From Clytia hemisphaerica (Eukaryota > Cnidaria > Hydrozoa > Leptothecata > Clytiidae): a stretch of DNA of 64,000 bases. Below the pieces are notes generated by a model. The model was not told the DNA's origin and searched no databases. It worked only from the letters and a program-made list of their open reading frames with translations. This document shows, one piece after another, positions 10,552-23,700 of the stretch. The position numbers and the translations under genes were made by a program. Location: contig CACVBU010001199.1 of the NCBI GenBank assembly GCA_902728285.1, forward strand, positions 351,844-415,843. Reading direction: 5' to 3'. How positions within the stretch are numbered: the stretch's first letter is position 1; each line of letters opens with the position of its first letter.

Positions 10552-13500
10552 CTAAGAATGTAGATTTTCGAAGTGGAAATTTCGGACGACGACATTGCTT
10601 GGTTCGTACCACGGGTCACCGATGTAGATACTGACATCTTTGAAAACTTCAGGTTGCTTGTTGATTACTGTATACACCTAAAATAGTCAAAATGGTGGAA
10701 TTTCACTTAAGCAGTATTTTTAACATGTTTTGATTACTAAACGGCCATAGCATGAAGTTATAGCATTCGACTACGGTGCGGAAGTTCTTTCAATCGCCTT
10801 GGCCAGGTTATACCAAAGCTTTCGTACTAAGTAAAAGATGGTGCTTGAAGGTACCTGCTTGAGTCAGAGTGGTGGATTTAACTTAGCAATATCTTAAACG
10901 TGTGAATAGAAGACGGTTCTTCTCATCCCGTCCTACAAAAATATTTTAATGCAATATTTAGAATCTAGATTTATTACTCAACGACTCAACGTGAGGATTT
11001 GTGAAAGGAAAGTCTGTGATTCGATATTTTTTTCTGCAAGACATATGAGCTTATATTTTTGTGTGTATAAAATGAAGAAAACCAAATCTCTTTCTTTTAC
11101 CTCGATGTAGTCAAACATCAATGAGAATCGATATTGACCGTCATGTTGTCTCGATTGTTCAATTGTCACTACAGTGAATCGATCCATATCCATATCGTTG
11201 TTAATGTAAAAGTTACCTCTACCATTGATGGAGGCTGTGGTATGTAACTTGGTTGTGTTGGAATGAAAGAATAAAGCAGGAATACGACTTCCATACCCAC
11301 AACAGTTTCGATTCCCTTTCACGTTCCTGGTGGCGTGGAAGATGCTCGTCCACCCAGGGCGAACACCGACAGGTTTGATTTCCATTGTGTAGCGGAAAGC
11401 TTTTTCAACCACAGGAATGTTGGTGATGTAATTGTTTTTCCTTGGTACGTACACTAAAAGAGGAAGACCATATTGTTCGATATGTATGTCACCAATCTTG
11501 TAGAGTTAATCAATCATTAGCTTTCTGGACGAACCCAGCCATGTATTGCACACGTTGAATTTAAAAACCTGAAGGGGGCTAACAGATGAAACGTTTGATT
11601 GGGAAATGAAGCCATTTATCTCCCTTTCGAAACGCGTGACCGGCGTGGGTTTCACACTAAAGGCTTGGGGACATGAGAAGTTTTTTTCCGCGTTTGTGCA
11701 ATGCAACACCCTTCCGGGTCTGTTAGAAGGGGCGTATTGAAATTAAAAACTTTCGCCAGAAAGCGCTAGATTCGATCATTCCGTCCTTCTGAAAGCTGTA
11801 CAAATCTAGGCTTCACCTTTTCTTGCTTGAGAGAGAGTTGAGAGGATTCCTCTTTAGGCCTTCAGGCTAAACTTGATGATTGCGACCGTAGTGCAGTGGT
11901 AGAACATCCGGCTACGGCTCGCAAGGTTGTGGGTTCCCCAGCCGGGTCATACCAAATATTCTCAAAATGGTACTTGATGCCTCTCTGCTTGATGCTCAAC
12001 AATTAAGAAAAGGATCAAGGGTAAGTGGAGAAATCCACGGAGAAAGAGTGGCGCCCTTCCCTACCTTCGGGTAGATAGCCATTTAAAGAGGAGCCTTCGG
12101 GTCGCAGACTTACTTTCCCATAATGCACTGCAACTTCTTACCGTTCATTGGAAGAGGTGAGACGATCTTGAGGTCTTGAACGATGACGTCAGCTGCATTG
12201 TGATATGGATCACTGGTGTATAAAGTGTTTCCTTTGTATGTTGCAGGGTTCTGGTTGAAAACTTGGTGAACTTCTTTCCCATCCAAGTGGATTGTGTAAC
12301 TAAAACACATATTTATTAATCAGAGTTCTAGCGCTTTTAACAGAAGTGCAAATTACTTGAAGTAATAATCAAATTTGAGCCTGACACCTTTTAACGTAGA
12401 GTTTTGCACACGAAATTCGTATTACGGTCGGATGAAAGCCTCTGTTCTCTCTTTTTAGAATCACATAGCATTTTTTTAAAAGCTCTTTTAAAGGTTTTCC
12501 ATGTTTTGTTAAGTTACGCAGATTCCGCCATTTTGGAAGCAAACGTTCGATTTGCGCTAGGGATCACATCTACAGATTCGAACGTTTGCGTCCATAATGG
12601 TTGAAGTTACGTAACTTAACAAAACTTTAAAACTTCTTTTCGCAAAGCCTCCTTCGGTTAGTTAAATAAATAATTTTCTAAGATAGAAATGAACTCCACT
12701 AACCTGTACAAACCAAATGACGTCAACTCTTGTCTAATCTTGACTGACGTCATTCTGAAGGGGTTCAATGTTCGACTGACGGGTTTATTACCGTCATTTA
12801 GGATGTATAATTTGCATCTGTCGGTGATCAACAAGTTTGGAATGTTGGAACCTAGAAAATGTCGTTATTGAATGAAACTTATGTTCTTTTTTTCTCTCAT
12901 GATCATATGTGGTTCTTTCTATTGGACCCGAATGAAGACGTGCGAATACCATTGGATTATAAATACAGTTGAGTCTTCCATATGGAGTAAGGTTTATAAG
13001 GCATTGTTAGATGAAGTGGCCAGCAAACTTGTCCGAGTTAAGGATACATTCGAGTTATGTACATCCGAGCCCGAAGAATCATAAGTAATTACCTTTCTTG
13101 CAACAGTTACTTCCTAAAGTTTCATTATGAGAGATTCTAAAGACGCCGTTTATTTCGTTTCCATAGTGAGCTTTGTTTGGTTGAATTGTGAACGAAATTT
13201 CATAGGTTCTATCCATCAGTGGGATGTGTTGGCGGATGAAGCCACGTTGTGGTTTGAAATCTGTTGAGAAATCAAGAAAGAAATGAGCTCAATGTGAGGA
13301 GTGTTTGTGATTTAGATCTCAAGACAATTTTGGTTTTTGTTTGCTGCAATGGCACATTTAGCTCTGGTGAGTACAGTACTACTCAAACAGTTTCTGCCTG
13401 GAGGTCAGTTTTTCTAATTGACGCAAATTTAACGCGATTTTCGTTATCTAATTTTCATTATCTTTCAGATAAAAACAGTCGAAGTGTTTTTGAGATTCTT

Positions 13501-15173
13501 GTTCGTTCCAGTGGCTAATTGTACTGAACATTGACGTCACCATGAAATACCCTAAAAAAAGGGTCTAAAACTTTTTAAATCGCCTTGGGGGTTTTTCTTG
13601 GTGGTTCTTGAACCCAAAAGAAACCTCTGCGCCAAATTTCAACCACATATGATTTATTTGAAAGGTTCGAACCTTGTTTAAGCTATTTCTATCAGACTAT
13701 GTTTCCAAAAGAAAGATTGATACTTACAGTCAGGTTCAATAGGACTTTCGACATTGAAATATCCAAGTTCAACTTGAGATGGTTGATACCATTTATCTGA
13801 TGCGTACAATGAGACATTTTTATAAACTCTTGGTTCTGTATTTACACTCATGTCAATGCGAGTCTCGTTGTAGTACAAAGCAAATCTGTAGGTTCCATCT
13901 GCACGAAGCGATTGTCTAATTGTAACGTTTGTGGCTTCATGCATGGGGAGCCATTCATTGACTTGGTACCTACTGTTGTTGCCGACAGGTACAACGGTCA
14001 TTAGCCGTGATGTATTTGATCTCATGAAGAGAGCAGGTATACGTTGCCCAAAATGACAACAATTACCGTCCAAATTATACCCATGGAAAACGTTTGTCCA
14101 GCCTTCTTTGATACCGGTTGGCTTGATTTCGAATGTAAATTGATATGTTTTCTGGATGTCCACTGATTTCAAGAAATTGCCTCTTTTCAAATCGATACCT
14201 GAAAGAATAAAGATAAACTTTGTCTAATGAACTCTGGTTTTGTGAGTATTTGAGCATTAGAACACTTTTGGGAAACGAGAGATTGTATGTTTAAGGTAAT
14301 TTTGCGGGTAACAAGCGTAATTTCTGGTAAAGGTAGATTCGATTAAAATGAAAATTAGACTGGTAGAGTATTAAAAGTTCCTTTCATCTAATATCTAAAC
14401 TCACCGCGACACGATCTCAAACGACACGGTTTTGTTTCTGAAGCAGGTCCAAGATGTTCACAATCCAATCCGCTATTTGACGGTGAAGGTTCATTGCAAC
14501 CTCTTTCTCTATACTGCAGTCCATCTCCACACGTGACCTCACAAGGCGTCCATTCAGACCATGGTCCGTAACCACCGTCAACTATGACAGGTCAAAATTA
14601 TATATTTTTTGAGTTCAGTCGATGTAGAATAAAGAACCAAAACTTCTTCACTTTGTTAAAAAATGTTATGTGAATTGATCTCAAACGTTTCGAACTTAAA
14701 GGTTTTGTTTTTGAATAAGAGTGATATCGTTTGTTTACTCATCAATTTTAATTTACAAGCTTTTTTCACATTGGATTGACACGGATGTATATGAAAGAGG
14801 AAAAGAAAAACATTTTTTTGCTTATATCTGATTAATATAACAATAAGCAGACACTGTCCTGATATGAAATATGTGTCTAATATGAAACGGGAACACCTAT
14901 GTGAAAATAAAACCATTAATAACAGATTCACTTAATAACTTGTGACGTCAGAAAAGTGGTGTATTTTATACTTTTTATGTTCTTTCAGGTAAGCAATTGA
15001 AATTATTTTTTTCCATGTCGAATGCCTTTGCATTTTATAGATGTCAGCTGAACGTCGGTCCTTCCAACCGAAACCTTCCTTGGAAACGAACAAACATTCT
15101 CACCTTGCTGTGCGATGATTGGGTTGGCTACCAAGTAACCTATGGCAACCAAGATGAATGTCCAAAAGTTCAT
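10552..15173 (-). CDS. Secreted TSP1 + three ConA-like domain protein (complete)
   Basis: Eight exons in 5' to 3' order: 15173-15104, 14581-14405, 14198-13728, 13260-13093, 12851-12704, 12299-12142, 11453-11101 and 10677-10552 (stop TAG). They total 1,671 nt, giving 556 residues, and every junction is in phase with GT-AG ends. The first exon is a signal peptide (MNFWTFILVAIGYLVA) ending at a good donor (AAG|GTGAGA). Next is a TSP1 repeat with GPWSEWTPCEVTCGDG and six cysteines. Three copies of a ConA-like lectin/LamG-type domain follow, each with an E/S-[IF]-x-[IP]-K/N-P start, an NCC or CC pair, a YGSRIPALFFHS-like strand and a terminal strand ending near a WY motif. Domain 1 is in one exon, domain 2 in three and domain 3 in two. 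Domain 2 is the most divergent. The product is probably an extracellular carbohydrate- or matrix-binding protein; the ligand is unknown. An in-frame ATG at 15263 was rejected because it would bury the signal peptide. Confidence 0.88.
10741..10870 (+). mobile_element. tRNA-derived SINE fragment (degenerate)
   Basis: This is a diverged copy of the head of the element at 11878, with matching GACTACGGT and CCAGG-T-ATACCAAA segments followed by TGGTGCTTGA. It lies in the last intron of the ConA-like gene. Confidence 0.5.
11878..12115 (+). mobile_element. tRNA-derived SINE
   Basis: The 5' 70 bp resemble a tRNA gene. The A box TAGTGCAGTGG is intact and the B box is eroded (GGTTCCCCAGCC). The body ends with two TTCGGGT motifs (CCTTCGGGTAG, CCTTCGGGTCG). 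Acceptor-stem pairing is lost, so this is not a functional tRNA gene. It sits in the intron next to exon 12142-12299 of the ConA-like gene. Confidence 0.65.
12503..12625. mobile_element. Fold-back (inverted repeat) element
   Basis: GTTTTGTTAAGTTACGCAGA at the left is mirrored by GTAACTTAACAAAAC at the right, with further internal pairing around AACGTTCGA/TCGAACGTT. It lies in an intron of the ConA-like gene. Confidence 0.6.
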
Positions 15174-16125
15174 CCTGGATAAATTTCCCTGTAACGAAGT
15201 AAGAATTTTTTGTATTGCACTTCTATGCTTTGTTTTCGTCAATTCCAAATCTGACACTTTCATTGCATGCTCAATACCTTTATCCGCAACGGGAAGCCCG
15301 GAAGAGTAATCAGTCTATTCGATCATTTAGTCGTAATAAATTCGCGACCCGATAGTCGGAAGTGACCGTGAAAAAGGGTAGATTTGGAATAATATCAAAA
15401 AATAATAGCTCTACAAACCTTTCAATAAAATGTACTAATGTCTTTCTCCGTTTCGTATGAAAGCCTTCTCTTCCTAAACTGTTCTTAAAAGTTTGTTGTC
15501 AGGGCCGCATCTTTATATGACCTTAATCACGATTTTCATGACATAATGTTTTATGCGGAAACACACGAAAAATACCGGGCGTTTGCAACCAGTTTCATTG
15601 ATTAAATTCAAAGCTGATGACAAACGCCCGGATGTTTCCGTATGAAATATTACGTCTGATGTCAACAATCACGATTTCGAATCGTGAAGAAGACAGCACT
15701 TCTCACGTGTTTCTTCAGGTCATTTGTACATGACAAACTTTACAAACCTCACAAATAATCAAATTTATTTAGAGAGGTAAATTTGTTTGGTATTTTTTGC
15801 AAGGCTGTTTTTACACCTGTACCATAATTCACATATTTGTTCACAAAAAAATTAAATCTTACAAATCTTGCAAATAACATAATATTTTGAATGATGGAAT
15901 TTAGTAACAAGTTTGTTTTTGGTTTATTTGACCTGGCTTTTTACACCTATAATAAACATATTGAAATACGTATTTAAAAAACTCCATCACGTTACATACT
16001 ATGAAAAACTATTCTAAAGCCTTGACACGTTTTACAAAAGAAATTAAAAGATAATCGAATTTTGGAATATATGTACACTTTATATAAAAATGTGTCCGCT
16101 CTTTTGGTGACACACTGTACCACCT
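15174..16125. other. Intergenic DNA between the ConA-like gene and the GPCR
   Basis: The right side should hold the promoter of the minus-strand ConA-like gene; no TATA box or initiator stands out. The rest is AT-rich with no gene seen. Confidence 0.35.
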
Positions 16126-17223
16126 TTAAGGCGAGTCTGTATGTCTGGAAATCGTCTCCATCTTTGACGAGGTGGTACTATTATTAAAGCCTGCACCAGA
16201 ACTCATAAATTTGTTCCTGCAGAATAACCCAGTCATTGTTTCTCTGATTGCTTTGGACATGAAGAAGCAGATAAGAGCATCACAAATATACCCAATACCA
16301 AAACATAAGCCAATCACAAACAGCGCTTCTTCTGGCAATTCGAATTCTGTCAAGATGGCAACGGTCAATATATTGAAGGGTATCACACAAAACAAAAGGA
16401 AAGTTAGGATGATGAGGACCGGTAGATTTATGAAATTTCGAATCCCTATGGAAATCGGGATTGCTGGAGTTCCTGTCTCATTCCGATTTAAGCCATCACG
16501 AATGGTTTTCACCGAGTTTTGACTCTGCTTCATTTTATAGATGATGTAAAAATACATGGGCAATGAAAACGTTAATAATATCCATTGACAGATTGGATTT
16601 AATAAAACTATATTAATATAACGAATTTCATGATAGCTTGTAAAGACTGTCAAATGAGTGACAACAGCTGTGAGAGGGAGTACAAACAAGATGGCCAAAA
16701 TAACACAAGTTCGTCTGAAAGTCATCAATACGTCATACTTGATATTTAAGTAAATTTCCAGGAATCTATTGACAGTGATAAAGCCCATTAACAACAAGTA
16801 CCATATCGAGAATCCAGTATTCTGGACCGGTTCAAGCATAAAAAACCATTCGCTTTCATATGGTACTTTGTTCATGAGAAAAATACGACGTAACCCGTAT
16901 GTAAATCCGGTACCGGACTCGCACAAGCTTAGATTAGCTAGATACAATCTTTTGACAGTACTGATTCTTGATCTCGGTGTCTTGTACAGGACGAATAAAC
17001 AGAATAAATGAATCACAGATGACATCATGAAGACGAAGATTTGCCCGGTGTAATAAATATCTGCATGTTGTACTTCGGTTAAGTTTTGGAATTGTTTTTG
17101 ATTCATCGTGGTGATAGCGATGTCCCTGCTTTTGTTTACGATTTCACTAGAAGATTCATTTTGATACACATATTTAAACATGGTGATATGGTATAAAACT
17201 ATAAGATAACCGCTAAACTGCAT
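16126..17223 (-). CDS. Class A (rhodopsin-like) GPCR, intronless
   Basis: A single 365-codon frame encodes a seven-helix receptor at the plasma membrane. Hydrophobic segments lie at about residues 56-82, 92-115, 130-152, 168-190, 205-230, 262-288 and 295-320. The extracellular N-terminus carries NES and NLT glycosylation sites. The end of TM3 reads VNRFLEIYLNIKY in place of the DRY region, a wording I know from cnidarian receptor expansions. TM6 has FLLFCVIPFN. TM7 lacks a clear NPxxY and reads GYICDALICFF. No cysteine is visible at the top of TM3 or in the second extracellular loop, so the usual disulphide seems absent. The C-tail is Ser/Thr rich. The ligand cannot be inferred. The start is uncertain, since ATGs at codons 1, 15 and 40 would all leave the seven helices intact. 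Confidence 0.88.
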   Translation of the reverse strand: MQFSGYLIVLYHITMFKYVYQNESSSEIVNKSRDIAITTMNQKQFQNLTEVQHADIYYTGQIFVFMMSSVIHLFCLFVLYKTPRSRISTVKRLYLANLSLCESGTGFTYGLRRIFLMNKVPYESEWFFMLEPVQNTGFSIWYLLLMGFITVNRFLEIYLNIKYDVLMTFRRTCVILAILFVLPLTAVVTHLTVFTSYHEIRYINIVLLNPICQWILLTFSLPMYFYIIYKMKQSQNSVKTIRDGLNRNETGTPAIPISIGIRNFINLPVLIILTFLLFCVIPFNILTVAILTEFELPEEALFVIGLCFGIGYICDALICFFMSKAIRETMTGLFCRNKFMSSGAGFNNSTTSSKMETISRHTDSP

Positions 17224-18271
17224 TGTATCTACAGATTCAGGCTACTCTCTACATAGCTGCTTGTAATAATGATGTTTTAAGTAAGACCCTAATGATAAAA
17301 TGTATTCTTAGTTTATCTCAGGCTACTGAAAATTGGATGAAAAGTTGTTTTTGTTATGGCAGATGTATAAGTGCTAATAATCGTCCTATTTTATCACAAA
17401 CCGACTTTTGAAAAAAGAATTTTGAAAAAAGAATTTTTTCAAATTCATTTATTTCTTTTGAACACTCAAGAAGTTTCTTCTCAACTTCTTCAACCTATTA
17501 TCCGTCTCCAGGGGTTTTCTATGAATTGGTTTTGAAGAACTCATGTCCAAAAATTTTTCCAAAAAAGGAGATATTGAAAACTTAGACAGTAAAGGCAACT
17601 TAAAGTTCATCATTTACCATATCAAAAATTCTATTTAATTTCCTCAATCTGCTATCTTACTATCTTATTCAAAAACGATATTTTATTTGAAGAAGAAACC
17701 TATACAGTACTATCTACTTTTTACCAATAAGTATTTTTTTAACTGATTATGAAATTTTTCGAGACAGACTTAACATTACATTGACGAAACTAAAACTAGA
17801 CGAATATGAAAAAGAAAAATCAAAAATTAAGATCTTTTTTCAATCCACATGAAAACTGATCCGACACCTCTCTCTTCGTACTAATAAAACGTGAAATTAA
17901 CAGATAATTATTTCCCCATGGTAATATTAAAATCCGTACGGATCTATCCTATTTGCCCTGTGGAGGAAAAAGTCACGATTTATTGCTTAAATTAACATCT
18001 CCATTCTGTTAAATTTAATTGAAATAGTGGTTTGTATTAAAAGGGGAGAAAGTTTTTACAATTGTTTTGAAAGGTGTATCCAGGTTGGTTAATAGGGCAT
18101 GAAATTTTAATGCCTTCTTAAAATTCGTCAATGTTCATTTATATGAATAATTCAAAAAACGTTTTCTAAAGTTAGAACTTCAAAAAGGATTTTTTCTTTA
18201 TTTGAATTGATTGTTGATAAATATATCACGGAAATCTCAGAATGGGGCAAATTTCATCTTCATCTTTAGAA
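17224..18271. other. Intergenic DNA
   Basis: AT-rich; no gene or clear mobile element seen. Confidence 0.35.
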
Positions 18272-18680
18272 CTAGTCTAGCAAGCTAGACGACTAATTCA
18301 AACATGCTAGAAATAAATCAAAAAGTAATGTAGGGAACAAATTTAGGCCATTTAGTCGTCCAGAAACCTTTGTGCACTAACTCCAAAAAAAGAAAAGTGT
18401 CAATATTGCAATTTATAATTTTTTCCCGCTCAAAAGAAATTCTAAAAAAAAAATGTGTGTGGATTTGTGTGTTAAAAGTTTTTCATTTGAGTTGATTTTG
18501 TTTTGAGAGTTTTTTGTTGCTTGATAAATTGTTTTCTCAAATTTCTAGCCGGGGTATCTATAAGGCCGGTACACTGGATTCTTCCATTTGTTTATACAAA
18601 CTAAATCCCGTAACAATAATCGTATTATCATATAACGCATATACTACTGTATTACACGCATTATAAACGACTCAAGTCTA
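18272..18680. mobile_element. Non-autonomous element, family 2, copy 2
   Basis: It matches the 8817-9217 element from TAGTCTAGCAAGCTAGACGA through to the CATTATAAACGACTCAAGTC end, with scattered differences. I could not identify a flanking direct repeat, so this copy may be older. Confidence 0.7.
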
Positions 18681-20759
18681 CTTATAGAGCAGATCTGAAA
18701 TTTCAATGATTTGAAAGAGTTTTGTTCTTTTCATTTTGAGCCTTTCGTTATAAACTTCTTAATTCTTTTTTTAATCATCAAAAGCATTCTATTTAACCTG
18801 ATGACACAGTAGACTCTCGCTTTTTCGAACTTATATTATTCAAATCTTTCTATAATATAACTTAAACTTATTCCTGGTCCCCTTCAAGGAGGAACCCTTT
18901 TAAAACACTTTCAATAATTGGAATCTCCTTGTGATTCTAACAAATAAGATACCCCTTTGTAAGTGGCATACTTCGCTTGGTAGATTGTTGGAAAAATCAA
19001 TAAAATTCTAATATCTTTATCAACATTTTGAATGTAAGGAATGATAGTAGACAATTTTCATCTCACGCTTTGAAGGGTCAGATGTGAACGCCTCTTTAAA
19101 AGTTTAAATTTCAAAATCTTGGCCTCTAAAACGTCGGCCCATTTTTACCTGCCCAAATTTCTAATAAGGCTAACAATGAACGAAAAAAGGACTTAAAGGT
19201 TTTTTTTTTAGTGTTCCCGTTTCATATCAGACACATAATTCATTTTTTTCCTCTTTCTGACCAATCTTTCTCTACATCCGTGTCAATCCAATGTGAAAAA
19301 AGCTTGTGAATTAAAATTGATAAGTAAGCAAACGTTATCACTCTTCTTTCTTAGGAATCGATTCTCTATATGTACATGTATTGGATTTCCTAACGCAAAT
19401 CCTGAAAATTTCATGCGATTCTCGTTATTATAAAATATATCCAAATGAAAGCTGCGTTTTCATGAAAGGGGACGATAAATAATATTCTCGATTTCGAAAT
19501 TTCTTCAGCTTTTTTCGGGACACGCTGTATCGGCATTTGAGTCAATTTTTTTGTTTATTAGCATAATTATTATCTTAATGAATCAATTATGTCAAGGTTA
19601 CGCGACCAGGGGACAACTTATACTTAGGGGATGAGACAGTAATTAAGGTATTATGCTTGAAAGAAAGAAATTGACAATAATCTTCTTAGGCGTGGTTGCA
19701 TGGTGTTTGTTGCTGAATTAAAGGGTTACCTTCTTACTCCAGCCTTCATTTGCAGAGAGGAAGAATTTTTGAAGTTTATGTAAAAAAAGTTATTCTTTAT
19801 TTCATTTCACAGTATAGATAGATAGGTAGAGTCGATATTTTACGTGGATAGCCCAGTAATTTAGGACTTTTAGACAGTCTTTTGATGGTTTTCACGGGGT
19901 CCACGGCCACCGGGCTCGGCTATCTTTGCCATCTATGAACTGAACGGAACATTGGAAGGAGCGGGGATTCGAAGCACGAATTCCTGGTTTGAGACGCTGA
20001 CGCAAACGCAGTAAACAAGCATAAGGAATAGTCTTTTGTTTTTTTTATGGCCTGCTGTTCTATTGTTGTTTTAATTGAATCAAAGTGATCCGTTGGTACC
20101 AGGAAAGTTAGTGTTCTGCAAATTTTCTTTGATTTTTACCTTCGGTTATTTACTTTGAGTCTTTATTTCTGTTGTCAATTCTGGTACTGAGCTAGTAGAC
20201 AACGTTTTTTCAGCGTTCATCTAACGTTATATGGCCGTTGTGAACATTATCTGAACGTTAAAACAACGTTGATTCGCCAGCTTGATATGCAACGTTGTTT
20301 GAATGTTTTATGGACTTTCTTTTATGCACGGTTTGTGTCAGATGGGAAAACGTTTTAAGTTAAAGATAGGTAACGCCTTTTCTGTTCATTCATTTATGTG
20401 GACAGGTTGCTTTTCCAGCATTGCACCAACACTTACTATAAAATGCTTAGCTAAGAGAATTTTCAAAGCTTGATGCGGAAACATTTAAGCTAATGGAGAT
20501 GGAATGGTAATTATAGAGATTTAATTTGTTGAATCCATTCGCCATAGTTTATAAAAAATCAAAATTTATTTCACTACATAAAAATAGAAGCTTTTCGGCT
20601 TACGCCATCGTCAGTATACAAGATTTAATTTATCAAACGCTTTATCTCTTTTTTCCGCTGAATTTTGAAAAAGGAAAATCTTTTCAATTATATCATATAA
20701 TTTCATTTAATTTCAACCATTTGAGGTCAAAATCGTCTTGGTTGACGGTCAGGGTGATG
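18681..20759. other. Intergenic DNA upstream of gene B
   Basis: No gene is supported. A segment near 19205-19330 is an inverted, diverged copy of 14700-14900 (shared GTCAATCCAATGTGAAAAAA), so it is a dispersed repeat. The promoter of gene B should lie near the right end, but no core motif is distinctive. Confidence 0.35.
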
Positions 20760-23700
20760 ATGGCAAGAACTTTTATTCTGTTTTGTTTTTTATATTGTTT
20801 GATGGAAATCGTGGAATCGAATGGGGAGCTGACTCCAGGAAAGTTAGTCCAGTTAATCTTTTTCAGCCATATTTTGAACATATTACTTGATGAAAATACT
20901 CCTTCGGAAAAGATAATTAACCTAATAGTCTAGCAAGCTAGACGACTAATTCAGAAATAGTAGAAATAAAGCAAAAAGTAATTATCATATAACGCCTATA
21001 CTACTGTATTACATGCATTATAAACGACTCCAGTCTATTAACCTAATAAACTGTGATTTATGTTATAGTTCAAACGTGTGCACTCAATCGCACTTTGAGT
21101 CCTACTTGACAACGATCACTCTGTCAAGAACAGTTTATCAGCAATACCAAATCTCTTGTGGATGGTGGGGCTCGTCGACCTGTTACAGAACAAGGTACTG
21201 ATAAACTCATTTACTTTGTCTCTCACTACTGTCAGCAGAATTTAAAATACAAGTTCTCAAATCGCACAGGAAAAGATATTTTACAAAAGTTTTCTGCTTT
21301 TTAAATTTTAAACTTTAGCCTGCTTTAGCTTCTCTACTTTTTTTAAAATAACAAATCAATGAAATGTAAAGCGAAAATATTAGTTTTCATATCGGGAGGG
21401 GGGTGTTGATTGTTGGAGCACGACAGTACGTTCAACCCAAAATTAGGCCTTTGAAAAGGGACCGTTCAAATTTTAGTAAATTTTGTCGAAAAATCGACCC
21501 TTTGGTGCATTTTATGCAAAATGTGGTTAGATTTTCCAAATTTTACACCCTTAGAGTGCAATTTCTCTCGTCTTTGCTCATTTCGACCCTTACAGTGCAC
21601 TTTGGGAAGCTTGAAAAAAGGACCATTAAGTGCCGCACGCACAGTAGGTTGTTCACCTTGAGTGCCCCCCCCCCCGGGTTTTTATCCCCTTATAAAGGTA
21701 AATCAGCGAAAAAGTGAGCCTTACCTCTGTAAGGCTCACCTCTGTAACAATCTTCGTTCTAACCTCAGAGAGAGAGTTTTTTGACTTTTCATTGTTTTCG
21801 TATCCTTAAAAGTAACAGCAAAATATCCGACCCTTAGATAGACTATTTTGACTAATTGTTGTTTTTTGTAATCGTGTTAGAGACATTGGAAAAGTCAAAA
21901 ACCGACCCTTACCGTCCGCACATACCTAGCATTCATTTTTTCCTTCCCGTTCCACTTGACTTGACTTGACTTCACTTTTTCAATGCCTTTTCAGAACTCA
22001 ACGTATCTCTTATTATCAACAAGTAACGAGGTACAGAGTTGTATACCAGGATATTTGTTGCCCTGGTTGGGCCCAGCAAGGTGATAGCTGTCCAATTCGT
22101 AAGTAACCAGCATCTTGATATATCTTGATCAGATGAGATTAAAGTCATTTATACTGAAACTTTTTTTAGTATGTAATACTTGGCTCAGTGTAATTTAGAA
22201 GACTCCATTTTTGGTTCTGCTTGATGTGGTAGCTAATTCATACCACTAGATCCAGTCCCTTTTTGCGTAAAATGAATAGAAAACTACTAGACGGTTCCCG
22301 TCGTCGCAAACGCCGGTTAACGGTTTTGCTTGCACATCAAAAGCCTTTAAAATACTATAATGTGGGTTAATGCCTGACATCGTTTTGGCTTAAAATGCCG
22401 AATACAATAATAAAAATTATACTTCTAAACTTTCTACATTAGTCAAAATTTTGTGTCTGTAAGCCTCGATGATATGTCTTTTTAAGATAACGGAAGTTTG
22501 TGTTCAATGAAATGCCATAGTGACCCTGTCAAAATTATGGAGGGTACCCGTCGTTGCAGACGCCCAAAGGTGTCTGAGGTGGTGAGAGGGTTGCTTCTAG
22601 GAAAGAAAAAGCCTTAGTTGTGAAGGAGAGGCTCGCGCTTTGTGGTTGAGCACTGAAGGTTTTCCCGCTTGTCGGCTTCACATGAGGACAGCTTAAGACC
22701 GGCGCATATGCAATGCAACACACATTGAAACCTTTTTAAATAATGTTAGACGAAGTTTAATCATCAAACAACAATGTTGGATTTTATTGCGTGTGTTGTT
22801 ATAGAATAATTCGAAATCGTGCAACAAAAATGCCACACCTTTTTATTTGAAACTTTGTGACGTCGCAGTACTTTTCATGAAATTGACGTCAGAACTTTTT
22901 TCGTTTACAAATAGCAGTGTAGAGTCTTCTTTAATCCGAGTTTTCTTGTTGAGATGTTGACTCCACTTTCACTTTTTTTTTTTTTTGGCTGTTTCGTTCA
23001 AGCATTTTCGGAACGTAATATACTAGAGAAATTAAATACAAGTCGGTATTGAAAAATATAAAATATACTATATACCGGAGCCTGTCCCGGCATGGATCTT
23101 TTCGATTTAAATAAAATTCTACTAGAATTATGGATTGTGTATAAGAAAGGAAAAAAAAAAATTAAACTTCATCTTGAGGGAGTCGTACTCTACCTCTCGA
23201 TCCACGGATGCATCTCACTGTAGATCTAACGAGCGAGAAGCATATGATAGTTCTAATGCTGTTAGTAACTTTTGAGAAAGTTTCATGTCTTTTGTCTGCT
23301 ATCATTTCAGCTAGACGCTTGTAAAATAACGTACATTCACGTCCCATCGCCCCATTTGCCGCAAAAACAAGCGGAGAAAAAGTCCCATTTTCGGCTTGCA
23401 AAATACGTTCACCATATTGTCTCTTCTTTTCGCGTTCATTGGATGATAAGCAGTTCTCAATTTTTGAATTGGTGTACCTTCGAGCAAACGGGTTGAAAAC
23501 CCTCACATCAAAAAATGCTCTTTGGCCAGCAGTCCAAAAACTGAGAGCGCTTATATCCAGTCTCGCCTCGCGTGAGACATTTGCATGTCTTGGTAGATCT
23601 TCGTTATTAAGTTCGTTTAATAGGGGTTCAGTTCTTACATCTACGCACACTTCTCTTAGCAATTTGGACGTAATGTCTCTAATTTCATTGTGTCTCAAAG

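Noticed and set aside
11878..11952. A tRNA gene
   Set aside because: The A box is good but the acceptor stem does not pair and the B box is eroded; it is the head of a SINE.
15174..15263. A longer N-terminus for the ConA-like protein starting at 15263
   Set aside because: The ATG at 15173 begins directly at a classical signal peptide; the extension is charged and would precede it.
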